A DNA stretch of 64,000 nucleotides from Flavobacterium piscisymbiosum (GTDB lineage: Bacteria; Bacteroidota; Bacteroidia; Flavobacteriales; Flavobacteriaceae). This document shows positions 33,990 through 42,492 of this stretch, piece after piece. The position numbers and the translations under genes were made by a program. The DNA lies in contig NZ_JAJJMM010000001.1 in the NCBI RefSeq assembly GCF_020905295.1, forward strand, positions 1,302,001-1,366,000, written 5' to 3'. Every line of letters begins with the position of its first letter. The stretch's first letter is position 1. The notes under the pieces are model-generated. The model had not been told where the DNA came from. It made no database searches and worked only from the letters and a program-made list of their open reading frames with translations.

Positions 33990-35150
33990 TTAAAGTAGTG
34001 TTGTTCCGTTTGAGATTTTTACATCATAAAATTTTAATTCAATCCCAAATGTATCTAAATAAAGATTTGAAAACTTACTTTTTACCTCATTTTCATGACC
34101 TTTTTTAATCAAATTGATGGTACAGCCTCCAAAACCGCCTCCCATTAATCGCGAACCAATAATTGCATCGTCAGCTTTTGCGGTATCTACAAGCATATCC
34201 AGCTCGGCACAACTTACTTCATATTCTTGCGATAAACCATAATGAGTTTCAAAAAGCAATTGTCCTAAAAGTTCTATATTTCCGTTATCCAGAGCCTCAC
34301 AAGCCTTTATTACGCGGTTAATTTCCTTTACAACAAAGTGCACTCTTTTAAAAACAGTTGGACTTATTTTGTCCTCAATGCTTAAAAGCTGTTCTTCGGT
34401 ACAATCCCTGAAACTTTTTATTGCAGGAAAATTTTCTTTAATAATAGCCAATCCCTGTTCGCATTCAATTCTTCGGGTATTGTATTCAGATGTAAAAAGC
34501 GAGTGTTTTACATTACTATCAAATAACACTAAAGAGTAATCTTTAAAATCAGCATTGTGATATTCAAAATCAAGCGTATTACAATCTAGTTTAATTACTT
34601 TATTTTCAAGACCGTGAACGCTCGAAAACTGATCCATGATACCACAATTGATACCTACCCAGTGTTCTGCTTTTTGTCCTAATAAAGAAATGTCAACTTT
34701 TTCAATTTTTAGATCGAAAAGTGCCTTGATTCCGAAAATCGTTCCGCATTCTAAAGCCGCAGAAGAAGATAAACCGGAACCAACCGGAATATTACTGCTA
34801 AAAACACAGTTGAAACCTTCAAACACAAATCCGTTATCCTGTAATTGTTTGATAACGCCGCGAATGTAATTCGTCCAGACCACATCACTTAATGTGACTT
34901 CCTGAGTCAGATCAATTTCAAAATCTTCGTTTAAGTCGATGGCAACTATTCGTGATTTTTTGGTATCGTTTTTCGCAAAAGCAAAACAAATTACTTTGTC
35001 GATTGCAGCCGGTAAAACATAACCGTCATTATAATCAATATGTTCCCCAATGATGTTGATTCTTCCTGGAGAAAGTACTACTTTTTGAGGAGCTGATCCA
35101 AAAGATTTCTCAAAAAAAGCAGTGGTGTTCTGTACTAAAATGTCATTCAT
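33990..35150 (-). CDS. galK: Galactokinase
   Basis: This 386-residue GHMP kinase has the galactokinase signature SPGRINIIGEHIDYNDG near residue 27, the ATP loop PVGSGLSSSAALE and the third motif MGGGFGGCTI. It phosphorylates alpha-D-galactose from the upstream galM product. It is 57 bp downstream of galM in the same direction. Confidence 0.95.
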   Translation of the reverse strand: MNDILVQNTTAFFEKSFGSAPQKVVLSPGRINIIGEHIDYNDGYVLPAAIDKVICFAFAKNDTKKSRIVAIDLNEDFEIDLTQEVTLSDVVWTNYIRGVIKQLQDNGFVFEGFNCVFSSNIPVGSGLSSSAALECGTIFGIKALFDLKIEKVDISLLGQKAEHWVGINCGIMDQFSSVHGLENKVIKLDCNTLDFEYHNADFKDYSLVLFDSNVKHSLFTSEYNTRRIECEQGLAIIKENFPAIKSFRDCTEEQLLSIEDKISPTVFKRVHFVVKEINRVIKACEALDNGNIELLGQLLFETHYGLSQEYEVSCAELDMLVDTAKADDAIIGSRLMGGGFGGCTINLIKKGHENEVKSKFSNLYLDTFGIELKFYDVKISNGTTLL

Positions 35151-35207
35151 TATGATGTAATTGAAATGGTATTATCTTGTAATTTTTGAACTTTTCTTTA
35201 AATAGTA

Positions 35208-36263
35208 TTAGTTTATAGTTTCGAATTTATAAACTGTTTTTTGATGGTATTCTTCGCCTTTTTTCAAAACCGAATTTGGAAAATGTTGCTGATTTGGTGC
35301 ATCCGGAAAATTTTGAGTTTCAAAACAAATTCCGCTTGTTGTATGATATTTTATATTTTCTTTCCCTGTTAATGCATCAGAACATTTACCGCCCACATAT
35401 ACATGTACACTTGGCTGATCCGTGTAAACGCTCATTTGCAAGTTGTTTTTAGCACTGTATAATTTTGCTACAGCATTATTTGTAGGTTCAACCACAAACG
35501 AATTATCAATAATGGCAGGGCATTCTTTTGTGGTTCTAAAATCGAAATCATGATCAGCAAGAGCCGTAAAATTTCCGCTAGGAATATTATCTGAATCTGT
35601 TTCTAACATTTTTTCAGCATCAATAAACATAGTCTGATCCAGAACATTCCCGTCATGACCATCAAGATTAAAATAACTATGATGCGTTAAGTTGATAACC
35701 GTATCTTCTGTAGTGGTTGCTTTGTATTCCAGCTTCAGTTCGTTCTCTTCGGTTAAAGTATAAGTTAAATCAACGTGTAATTCTCCGGGAAAATTTTCAT
35801 CTAAATCTTCACTCAAAAGACTCAACGTAATCGACGGATTATCGCCTGAAGTAATATTGGTAACATTCCAGACTTTTTGTCCAAAACCAACAATTCCGCC
35901 ATGCAATGTATTTCCGTTGTTGTTAATGTTGAGCTGATAGGTTTTATCATTCAACTTAAAAATACCTTTACTAATTCGTCCTGCATAACGGCCAACAGTG
36001 GTCCCGAAATAAGGAGCGCCTGATAAATTATACGAAGCCAGATACGATTCTAAAGTATCAAAACCCAAAACAACATCAACAAGCTGACCGTTCGAAACCG
36101 GAATTTGTAATGAAGTTACAGTAGCACCATAATTAATGACCTGAACTTTCATTCCGTTTTTATTACTTAATTCAAAAGAAAGAATTTCTTCCTTATCGGG
36201 CATTAAACCAAATGATTTAGATACAGATTCGTTTTGAAAATGCGATATATGTTTTATTTCCAT
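35208..36263 (-). CDS. galM: Aldose 1-epimerase (mutarotase), cytoplasmic
   Basis: This protein has about 351 residues when started at the ATG at 36261-36263 (MEIKHISHF). An in-frame ATG at 36302 exists, but a -7 element at 36288-36295 lies downstream of it, so the shorter form is preferred. GalM motifs include NYGATVTSLQIP, GRYAGRIS, NNGNTLHGG with an active-site His, LTHHSYFNLDG and a C-terminal CFETQNFPDAPNQ with the catalytic Glu. There is no signal peptide, in contrast to the lipoprotein epimerase at 62770-63954. It heads the gal operon. Confidence 0.92.
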   Translation of the reverse strand: MEIKHISHFQNESVSKSFGLMPDKEEILSFELSNKNGMKVQVINYGATVTSLQIPVSNGQLVDVVLGFDTLESYLASYNLSGAPYFGTTVGRYAGRISKGIFKLNDKTYQLNINNNGNTLHGGIVGFGQKVWNVTNITSGDNPSITLSLLSEDLDENFPGELHVDLTYTLTEENELKLEYKATTTEDTVINLTHHSYFNLDGHDGNVLDQTMFIDAEKMLETDSDNIPSGNFTALADHDFDFRTTKECPAIIDNSFVVEPTNNAVAKLYSAKNNLQMSVYTDQPSVHVYVGGKCSDALTGKENIKYHTTSGICFETQNFPDAPNQQHFPNSVLKKGEEYHQKTVYKFETIN

Positions 36264-36287
36264 ACTATTTTTGCCAAAAGTGAAATC

Positions 36288-36295
36288 CAAAAATA
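36288..36295 (-). promoter_or_regulatory. Candidate -7 element (TATTTTTG) of the gal operon
   Basis: TATTTTTG on the minus strand fits TAnnTTTG, 25 bp before the chosen galM start. The direct-repeat element at 36317-36333 lies just upstream, at the expected -33 zone. Confidence 0.5.
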
Positions 36296-36316
36296 GAAAC
36301 ATTATTTACGTTTGCA

Positions 36317-36333
36317 TACCAGTACCTACCAGT
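36317..36333. promoter_or_regulatory. Candidate GntR operator: two TACCAGT repeats 10 bp apart
   Basis: TACCAGT occurs at 36317-36323 and 36327-36333, one helical turn apart, in the gap between galM and the divergent gntR-type gene. This phasing puts both half sites on the same DNA face. No other copy was noticed in the window. Confidence 0.5.
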
Positions 36334-36365
36334 TTTTTGTATATTGCACCAAAATTTCCTTTTTT

Positions 36366-37364
36366 ATGAATATTATTTCGATTCAAAACAACATTGGTTT
36401 GCCAAAATATAAGCAGATAATTCTGTCAATAGAAAAAGCAATCGAAGAAGAAAAACTGGTAAAAGGCGACAGGCTTCCGTCTGTAAATAAAGTTTGTCTG
36501 GCTTTTTCATTATCCCGTGATACCGTTTTATTAGGATACGATGAACTCAAAAAAAGAGGTATTATTTACGCCATTCCAGGCAAAGGATATTACGTGAAAA
36601 GCGTTGAAACTACTATAAAACAAAAGGTTTTCTTATTATTTGATGAATTAAATAGTTTTAAGGAAGACATCTATAATTCGTTTTTGCAGCATATTGGAAA
36701 AAATGCTCAGGTCGATATTTTCTTTCATCATTTTAATGTTCCCGTTTTTCAGAAACTCATAAATGACAGTAACGGAAATTATACAAAATACATCATCATG
36801 CCGACCAACTTAAACGATGTAGCCAAATTGATAAAAACCCTACCAGTAGGCGAAGTTATCATACTGGATCAGACCAATCCGGATCTGAAATTGTATCCCG
36901 CAATTTATCAAAATCATGAAAAAGATATTTTTGAAGGATTGCTTAAAGGAAAGTCGAGACTGGGTAAATACGAAAAGTTGATTCTGATTTTCCCAGGATT
37001 CAGAGAACCACTCGGAATGAAAATAGGGTTTGAAGCTTTTTGTGCCCAATATGATTTTGAATACGAAATCATCACTGAATTTACCAACCGCGAAATTACT
37101 TTAGGCGATTTATACATTATCCCAAACGATCGTGATCTGGTACGCGTAATTGAAAAAGCAAGAGACCAAAACCTAAAACTAGGAATCGATCTTGGAATTA
37201 TATCCTATAACGAAACGCCATTAAAAAAGATTGTCGCCAACGGAATCACCACAATTTCGACCCATTTTGAAACAATGGGAAAAATTTTAGCCGATATGGT
37301 CCTTAAAGGAAAGAAAGAACAAATAGAAAACAAATCCTCTCTTACGATGCGTAATTCTTTGTAA
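36366..37364 (+). CDS. GntR-family regulator with sugar-binding-protein-like domain
   Basis: This 332-residue protein starts at the ATG at 36366. The longer reading needs a TTG at 36312. It has a GntR winged helix at about 8-78 (YKQIILSIEKAI, LPSVNKVCLAFSLSRDTVLLGYDEL, GKGYYVKS) and a C-terminal domain like LacI/periplasmic sugar-binding proteins, ending ISTHFETMGKILADMVL. It is divergent from galM-galK-galT and probably senses galactose or a derivative to control that operon. The effector is inferred. Confidence 0.9.
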   Translation: MNIISIQNNIGLPKYKQIILSIEKAIEEEKLVKGDRLPSVNKVCLAFSLSRDTVLLGYDELKKRGIIYAIPGKGYYVKSVETTIKQKVFLLFDELNSFKEDIYNSFLQHIGKNAQVDIFFHHFNVPVFQKLINDSNGNYTKYIIMPTNLNDVAKLIKTLPVGEVIILDQTNPDLKLYPAIYQNHEKDIFEGLLKGKSRLGKYEKLILIFPGFREPLGMKIGFEAFCAQYDFEYEIITEFTNREITLGDLYIIPNDRDLVRVIEKARDQNLKLGIDLGIISYNETPLKKIVANGITTISTHFETMGKILADMVLKGKKEQIENKSSLTMRNSL

Positions 37365-37530
37365 AGATTTTTTATTTTTTTTTAGGAGCTAATCCCGCAC
37401 CCGAGCCTGAAAGTGCGAATTGGCGAAGCAATCCGTTTCAATCTTTTCCTGGCTAAAGAAGCCAGAAAAAGGATTTCCACTTCTATCGGGGCTAGGGCAC
37501 TCGTTTTCATAAGACGATTTAACGTCCAAT

Positions 37531-37632
37531 TTGTCATCCTGACGAAGGAAGGATCACACAAGTAATTCGACAAAGATTGGCGATTTTGTTTGCGGAGTTT
37601 CTAGTGTGATCCTTCCTTCGTCAGGATGACAA
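37531..37632. repeat. Perfect 29-bp inverted repeat (MITE-like)
   Basis: Arms 37531-37559 and 37604-37632 are exact reverse complements and begin with ttgtcatcctgacgaagg. The spacer is 44 bp. By recall this sequence type is widespread between genes in Flavobacterium. The spread of near-identical copies suggests mobilisation by a transposase in trans, which is inference. Confidence 0.8.
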
Positions 37633-37882
37633 GATTGTGGTTATGAACAAATAAAAAAAGAATAAAAAATCCGTTTTTAATCCGCGTTTTTGCGAAGCAA
37701 ATCCGTGTCATCCGCGTGTCATGACAAAGACATACGCTATTTAATTTTCAATCTCCCGTTAAGGTTTATTTTATTTAATAAACCAATATCTCACAATAAA
37801 AACCAATAATCTATCAAATCCCTAATTTTTTAATTAAAAAAATAACGAAACAATTTTTTTGCTTTTGTGGAATTATTTTACA

Positions 37883-37890
37883 TACATTTG
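37883..37890 (+). promoter_or_regulatory. Candidate -7 element (TACATTTG) of the transketolase operon
   Basis: TACATTTG matches TAnnTTTG. A T-rich TTG lies about 20 bp upstream. The palindrome at 37892-37910 begins one base later, over the transcription start, a layout suited to repression. Confidence 0.55.
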
Positions 37891-37891
37891 T

Positions 37892-37910
37892 AAATGTAAA
37901 TTTTACACTT
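37892..37910. promoter_or_regulatory. AraR-type operator upstream of transketolase
   Basis: AAATGT-N7-ACACTT, one mismatch between half sites. It is flanked by T and A, which extends the palindrome to 21 bp. It overlaps the predicted start of transcription. Confidence 0.72.
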
Positions 37911-38025
37911 ATTATTTGTTTTGATTTTGCTTTATAAAAGTAGGATATGTTCTATTTTGAAATTTAGTAAAAACCAATACAAATCTGCTATTAAATAAAC
38001 CAACCAACTTGAAATTAACTTAGAA

Positions 38026-40080
38026 ATGAATAACAAAATAGACCAATTATCGGCAGATAATATAAGAGCTTTGGCTATTTCGATGGTCGAAAAAGCAAAT
38101 TCCGGTCATCCCGGAGGATCTATGGGGGGCGCAGATTTCATGCACATTCTCTATTCTGAATATTTAAAATACGATCCTAGTGATATGAACTGGATTTTCA
38201 GAGATCGTTTTTTTATGGATGCCGGACATCTTTCGGCTTTGATGTATGCACAATATCATTTACTGGGCAATTACGAAAAAAAAGATCTTGAAAATTTCAG
38301 GCAATGGGGTTCCGTAACTCCCGGACATCCTGAAATTGATGTAAAAAGAGGAATCGAAAATACGTCCGGACCATTAGGCCAGGGACATGCCATGGGCGTT
38401 GGAGCTGCCATTGCAGCTAAGTTTTTATCAGCAAGATTCGAAAATTTATTCGATCATAAAATATACGGTTTTATTACCGATGGTGGTGTTCAGGAAGAAA
38501 TTTCGCAAGGAGCCGGAAGAATTGCAGGACATTTAGGACTGAATAATTTTATCATGTTTTATGATTCGAATGATGTACAGCTTTCGTCGATGACAGATGA
38601 GGTTACAACCGAAAATACGGCCATGAAATACGAATCATGGGGTTGGAAAGTAATTACTATCGATGGTCATAATCATACTCATATTCGTTCAGCATTAAAT
38701 GCCGCTCACGCCGAATTAGAAAGACCAACCCTAATTATTGGTCGCACCATAATGGGAAAAGGATGTGTAACGGCCGACGGAACGATGTACGAAGGACAAT
38801 GCGAATTACACGGAAAACCTATTGGTGCTACAAAAGCCAATTTCGAAAAAACATTACTGAATTTAGGCGCAAATCCTGAAGATTCATTTGCTGTTTATAA
38901 AGAAGTTGAATCACATTATGCAGCAATTTTAAAAAATAAAACAGAAGAAGCGGCGAATCGAAAAATACAAATTTCGGCCTGGGAAAAACAAAACCCAACA
39001 TTAGCCGAAAAGATAAAACAGTTTTTTAACGGAGATTTACCTGCATTGGATTTTAGCACAATTGCTCAAAAAGCAAATGCCGCAACCCGCGATGCATCGG
39101 CGGCAGTTTTAGGATATCTGGCCGAAAATGTAGAAAACATGATCGTGTCTTCTGCTGATTTATCGAACAGTGATAAAACAGATGGTTTCCTGAAAAAATC
39201 ATCGGTTTTGCAGAAGAATAATTTTAGCGGAGGATTTCTTCAAGCTGGTGTTGCCGAATTAACGATGGCAGCAATTGCCAACGGAATCGCGCTTCATGGA
39301 GGAGTTATTCCGGTTGTAGCAACATTTTTTGTGTTTTCAGATTATATGAAACCGGCAATTCGTTTGGCGGCGATTCAGGAGTTACCGGTAAAATATGTCT
39401 GGACGCATGATTCTTTCCGCGTAGGCGAAGATGGACCAACGCACCAGCCCATCGAGCAGGAAGCGCAAATTCGATTATTAGAGAAAATTAAAAACCATTC
39501 CGGAGATCAGAGTTTACTGGCTTTACGTCCTGCAGATGCTGTAGAAACTTCTGTGGCCTGGCAAATGGCACTCGAAAATAAAAAAACACCAACAGGATTA
39601 ATTCTTTCGAGACAAGATATCAAAGATCTTCCAACCAACGGAAGTTCAAGATTTGATGAAGCTTCTGAGGCAAAAAAAGGAGGTTATCTGGTACGATCAA
39701 ATCCAAATCCTGATATCACTTTAATAGCAAACGGATCTGAAGTCGCAACACTTATCGAGGCTGCAAATGAACTGGAACAAAATTTTAAATTAAAAATAAA
39801 TGTAGCTTCTATTATTTCAGAAGGACTTTTCAGATCTCAGTCTGCGGAATATCAGGAAAGTGTTATTCCAAAAGATGCTTTGGTTTTCGGACTTACTGCC
39901 GGACTTCCGGTTAATTTAGAAAACCTTGTTGGCAGTAACGGACAAGTATTTGGTTTAGACCATTTTGGATATTCGGCTCCGGCATCCGTTTTAGATCAGA
40001 AATTTGGATTTACAAGCGAAAATGCCCGTAAAGAAATCCTGAAATATTTAGAAAATAACAATTACAATTTATTAAAATAA
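38026..40080 (+). CDS. tkt: Transketolase
   Basis: This 684-residue full-length thiamine-diphosphate enzyme has a phosphate/TPP site GHPGGSMGGADF near residue 28, GPLGQGHAMGVG, ITDGGVQEE, and the pyrimidine-domain DSFRVGEDGPTHQPIEQ. It links xylulose-5-phosphate, the end product of arabinose catabolism, to glycolysis. An AraR-type operator lies at its promoter, so this copy is probably induced by arabinose, and a housekeeping copy would be expected elsewhere. Confidence 0.95.
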   Translation: MNNKIDQLSADNIRALAISMVEKANSGHPGGSMGGADFMHILYSEYLKYDPSDMNWIFRDRFFMDAGHLSALMYAQYHLLGNYEKKDLENFRQWGSVTPGHPEIDVKRGIENTSGPLGQGHAMGVGAAIAAKFLSARFENLFDHKIYGFITDGGVQEEISQGAGRIAGHLGLNNFIMFYDSNDVQLSSMTDEVTTENTAMKYESWGWKVITIDGHNHTHIRSALNAAHAELERPTLIIGRTIMGKGCVTADGTMYEGQCELHGKPIGATKANFEKTLLNLGANPEDSFAVYKEVESHYAAILKNKTEEAANRKIQISAWEKQNPTLAEKIKQFFNGDLPALDFSTIAQKANAATRDASAAVLGYLAENVENMIVSSADLSNSDKTDGFLKKSSVLQKNNFSGGFLQAGVAELTMAAIANGIALHGGVIPVVATFFVFSDYMKPAIRLAAIQELPVKYVWTHDSFRVGEDGPTHQPIEQEAQIRLLEKIKNHSGDQSLLALRPADAVETSVAWQMALENKKTPTGLILSRQDIKDLPTNGSSRFDEASEAKKGGYLVRSNPNPDITLIANGSEVATLIEAANELEQNFKLKINVASIISEGLFRSQSAEYQESVIPKDALVFGLTAGLPVNLENLVGSNGQVFGLDHFGYSAPASVLDQKFGFTSENARKEILKYLENNNYNLLK

Positions 40081-40089
40081 TAGAAAGAC

Positions 40090-40746
40090 ATGAAATTTTT
40101 TATAGATACAGCAAACTTAAAAGATATTAAAGAAGCCAATGATTTAGGTGTTTTAGATGGTGTAACCACAAACCCTTCGTTGATGGCAAAAGAAGGAATT
40201 ACCGGAGCCCAGAATATTTTAGATCATTATATAAAAATTTGCGAATTGGTTGATGGGGATGTAAGTGCCGAAGTAATCTCGACCAATTTTGAAGGTATGA
40301 TTGCCGAAGGTGAAAAACTGGCTGCTTTGCATCCGCAAATCGTGGTAAAAATCCCGATGATAAAAGATGGTGTAAAAGCAATCAGGTATTTTTCGAATAA
40401 AGGAATCAGAACCAATTGTACTTTGGTATTTTCTGCAGGTCAGGCTTTATTGGCTGCAAAAGCCGGAGCAACTTATGTGTCGCCATTTATTGGCCGCTTA
40501 GATGATGTTTCGACTGACGGAATGGTGCTTATTGAAGATATCAGGCTGATTTATGATAATTACGGTTACGAAACCCAGATTTTAGCAGCTTCTGTTCGTA
40601 ACGTAATGCATATTATCAATTGTGCAAAAATAGGATCAGATGTTATTACCGGACCATTAAGTGCCATCGAAGGTTTATTAAAACATCCTTTAACAGATAT
40701 TGGTCTGGCCACTTTCCTTGCTGATTATCAAAAAGGAAATAGTTAA
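40090..40746 (+). CDS. Small transaldolase / fructose-6-phosphate aldolase type
   Basis: This 218-residue single-domain TIM barrel of the MipB/TalC group is much shorter than the 310-residue classical transaldolases. The Schiff-base lysine is K87 in VVKIPM. Other family motifs are FFIDTAN at the N-terminus, GVTTNPS and SPFIGRLDD. It is nine bases downstream of tkt, so both non-oxidative pentose phosphate steps are made together for pentose use. Whether it acts as transaldolase or as F6P aldolase cannot be decided here. Confidence 0.92.
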   Translation: MKFFIDTANLKDIKEANDLGVLDGVTTNPSLMAKEGITGAQNILDHYIKICELVDGDVSAEVISTNFEGMIAEGEKLAALHPQIVVKIPMIKDGVKAIRYFSNKGIRTNCTLVFSAGQALLAAKAGATYVSPFIGRLDDVSTDGMVLIEDIRLIYDNYGYETQILAASVRNVMHIINCAKIGSDVITGPLSAIEGLLKHPLTDIGLATFLADYQKGNS

Positions 40747-41248
40747 TTAGAAGACTTTTTTGGGCCACGGATTTAACGGATTAAACTGATTGTCGCAGAT
40801 TTAAATTTAATGGATAGCTCAATTAAAATTTATCATACCAGTTCAATTGATAAATAAAATAACTGCAAAGATCTGTTTGTTCCAAATCCGTGACCAAAAC
40901 TTAAAATAATAATTTTGTTAGTTTTTAATAGTAGTTTTTTTGAAGAAAAAACCCTGAAAGTTTGTGGCTTTCAGGGTTTTGTTTTTTATAATATTATAAG
41001 CCCACGGATGGGGTGGATGATACGGATTGACACAGATTTTTTAATTTTTAATTCGTCCTATTTCTGAACGAAACTAAGTAATATTTTTGATCTTTTTTCT
41101 CTCGCAGATTTAGCAGATTTAGCAGATTTTTTTTCTAATTATTAATCTGCCCGATTTGCTAAATCTGCGAGAGAATTTTTAGAATTCTCTCTAAAAAAAA
41201 TCAGTGAAAATCAGTTCGATCAGTTAAAACCCGTGGCCTAACCACTTT
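40747..41248. repeat. 502-bp gene-free region between convergent operons
   Basis: It holds generic repeat phrases (ccacggatttaacggatt), an intrinsic terminator at 40948-40986 and a second near-perfect inverted repeat at 41099-41119/41153-41173 (ctctcgcagatttagca type, one mismatch). The second belongs to a 'ctgcgaga' family that also appears near 51781-51810 and 56063-56090. No coding frame was found. Confidence 0.7.
40948..40986. terminator. Bidirectional intrinsic terminator (tkt operon / araR)
   Basis: The 13-bp arms aaaaccctgaaag (40948-40960) and ctttcagggtttt (40968-40980) pair around a 7-nt loop. T-rich sequence follows on the plus strand and an A-run on the other side gives T on the minus strand. 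Confidence 0.82.
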
Positions 41249-41938
41249 TTACAAATTCAATACAAAATCATTCAGTAATTTCTCTTCGTATTTTTCTTTA
41301 TTAAAAGTATACAAGTAAGATCCTTTTCGGGAAGACTGCATATCTTTTTCATCTAGTTTATTCAGGATTTCTAAAGAATTAATCTTGCTGATAAAATTAC
41401 GTTTGTCTAATTCTTTACTCAAAATAGCTTCGTATAATTCTAACAACTGACGCATGGTAAACTTTTCAGGCAATAATTCAAAACCAATTGGCTTGATCGA
41501 AGTTCTGTAACGAAGTCTTTTAATGGCGTTTTGTACCATTTCGTTATGGTCAAAAATTAAATGAGGCGCATCGGTAATACTAAACCATTGTGCATGATAA
41601 TTTTTAATAAGCTCAGCATTATGATTTTCGATATTAATCAAGGCATAATAAGATACAGAGATAGTTCTTTCGACAGGATCACGATCGATTTCGCTGTAAG
41701 CATATAGTTGCTCCATATAAATATCGTTTAAACCTGTATACGTATTTAAGATTCTGATTGCAGCATCATCAAGTACTTCATCTCGTTTTAAAAAACCTCC
41801 AATCAAAGACCATTTTCCCTTTTCAGGCTCAAAGTCTCTCTTGATCAAAAGGATTTTCAACCCTTCACTGTCGAATCCAAAAATGATACAATCTACTGCT
41901 AATAAGACTTTATCTGCAGAACTATAACTGTTTAGCAT
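41249..41938 (-). CDS. araR: AraR-type transcriptional regulator, Nudix-derived
   Basis: This 229-residue protein starts at the ATG at 41936-41938. A TTG two codons earlier is less likely. The N-terminal Nudix fold (about 8-140) keeps GKWSLIGGFLKRDE, but the hydrolase box is degraded: the REUxEE part reads RILNTY, so the catalytic glutamates are gone and the domain should only bind ligand. The C-terminal winged helix (about 150-229) contains FTMRQLLELYEAI and GSYLYTF. This is the architecture of NrtR/AraR regulators of Bacteroidota, where AraR represses L-arabinose genes. It is divergent from susC, and operator palindromes lie between them. Confidence 0.9.
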   Translation of the reverse strand: MLNSYSSADKVLLAVDCIIFGFDSEGLKILLIKRDFEPEKGKWSLIGGFLKRDEVLDDAAIRILNTYTGLNDIYMEQLYAYSEIDRDPVERTISVSYYALINIENHNAELIKNYHAQWFSITDAPHLIFDHNEMVQNAIKRLRYRTSIKPIGFELLPEKFTMRQLLELYEAILSKELDKRNFISKINSLEILNKLDEKDMQSSRKGSYLYTFNKEKYEEKLLNDFVLNL

Positions 41939-41992
41939 ATTCAATTTTTTATTGGTAAATATATAAACTTCCTAATACGTTTCATAATTTAT

Positions 41993-42011
41993 TAATGTAG
42001 TTTTTACACTT
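41993..42011. promoter_or_regulatory. AraR-type operator near araR
   Basis: TAATGT-N7-ACACTT. It lies 55 bp before the araR start codon, placed for autoregulation. Confidence 0.65.
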
Positions 42012-42276
42012 AATAAATACATCTTTTTCAAGAAGTTCAATAATGAGTTTTTTAAAGTCAAATTTAGATCACAATTTATCTTTTTCAATCGTTTTCGGAA
42101 CAAAAAAGGTTTGATTTTCTCAAAAAACAATCTGTCTGTCGAATTTTAAAAGAGCCTAAACAGGATTTTATTTACAAAAATAACAAATTTTTGTGCTTCA
42201 AAAAGCCAATAATCAACTCATTTGTGAAATTTTCTTAAAGCTTATTTTTTTGAGTAAAAAGTTGCTTTTTTATAAA

Positions 42277-42295
42277 AAGTGTTGATTTTACACAA
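42277..42295. promoter_or_regulatory. AraR-type operator, weak, upstream of susC
   Basis: AAGTGT-N7-ACACAA. The left half is perfect, and the right half departs at one base from the complement of the left. Confidence 0.5.
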
Positions 42296-42340
42296 ATTAC
42301 AGTTCAAAAACGCTCTTTTTTTGAAATAATATCAATTTTT

Positions 42341-42359
42341 AAATGTTGTTTTTACACTT
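42341..42359. promoter_or_regulatory. AraR-type operator upstream of susC
   Basis: AAATGT-N7-ACACTT, with the same half sites as at 37892-37910. It lies 99 bp upstream of the site at 42440. Confidence 0.68.
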
Positions 42360-42439
42360 AATTTATGATATGCGTTTTTTTTACCTCCTTTTTTTGTCAT
42401 ATTAATTTGTTTTTAAGCTTTTTTTTTATTTAAATTTAC

Positions 42440-42458
42440 AAATGTAAAATTAACACTT
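42440..42458. promoter_or_regulatory. AraR-type operator at the susC promoter
   Basis: AAATGT-N7-ACACTT directly after the -7-like element at 42431-42438 and 34 bp before the susC ATG. It is positioned to block transcription. Confidence 0.72.
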
Positions 42459-42492
42459 ATAATTATACACTAACCAACTTAAACTAACCAGT

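Larger units (their letters stand above)
37365..38025. repeat. 661-bp gene-free region with MITE-like repeats and the tkt promoter
   Basis: From 37380 to 37640 there are nested repeats: a hairpin around 37446-37471, then perfect 29-bp inverted repeats at 37531-37559 and 37604-37632 with a 44-bp spacer. After about 37670 come generic phrases (aatccgcgtttttgcgaagcaa). The right end holds the transketolase promoter and AraR-type operator. Frames read through the repeat part show no protein features. Confidence 0.7.
41939..42492. promoter_or_regulatory. 554-bp araR-susC regulatory region
   Basis: It is gene-free and very AT-rich, and separates divergent araR and susC. It carries four palindromes of the AAATGT-N7-ACACTT type, at 41993-42011, 42277-42295, 42341-42359 and 42440-42458. 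A TAnnTTTA element at 42431-42438 next to the last site is the best -7 for susC. The rest holds no gene or repeat. Confidence 0.7.

Noticed and set aside
37382..37573. 63-codon minus-strand frame in the repeat block
   Set aside because: It spans MITE-like palindromic DNA and its translation has no protein features.
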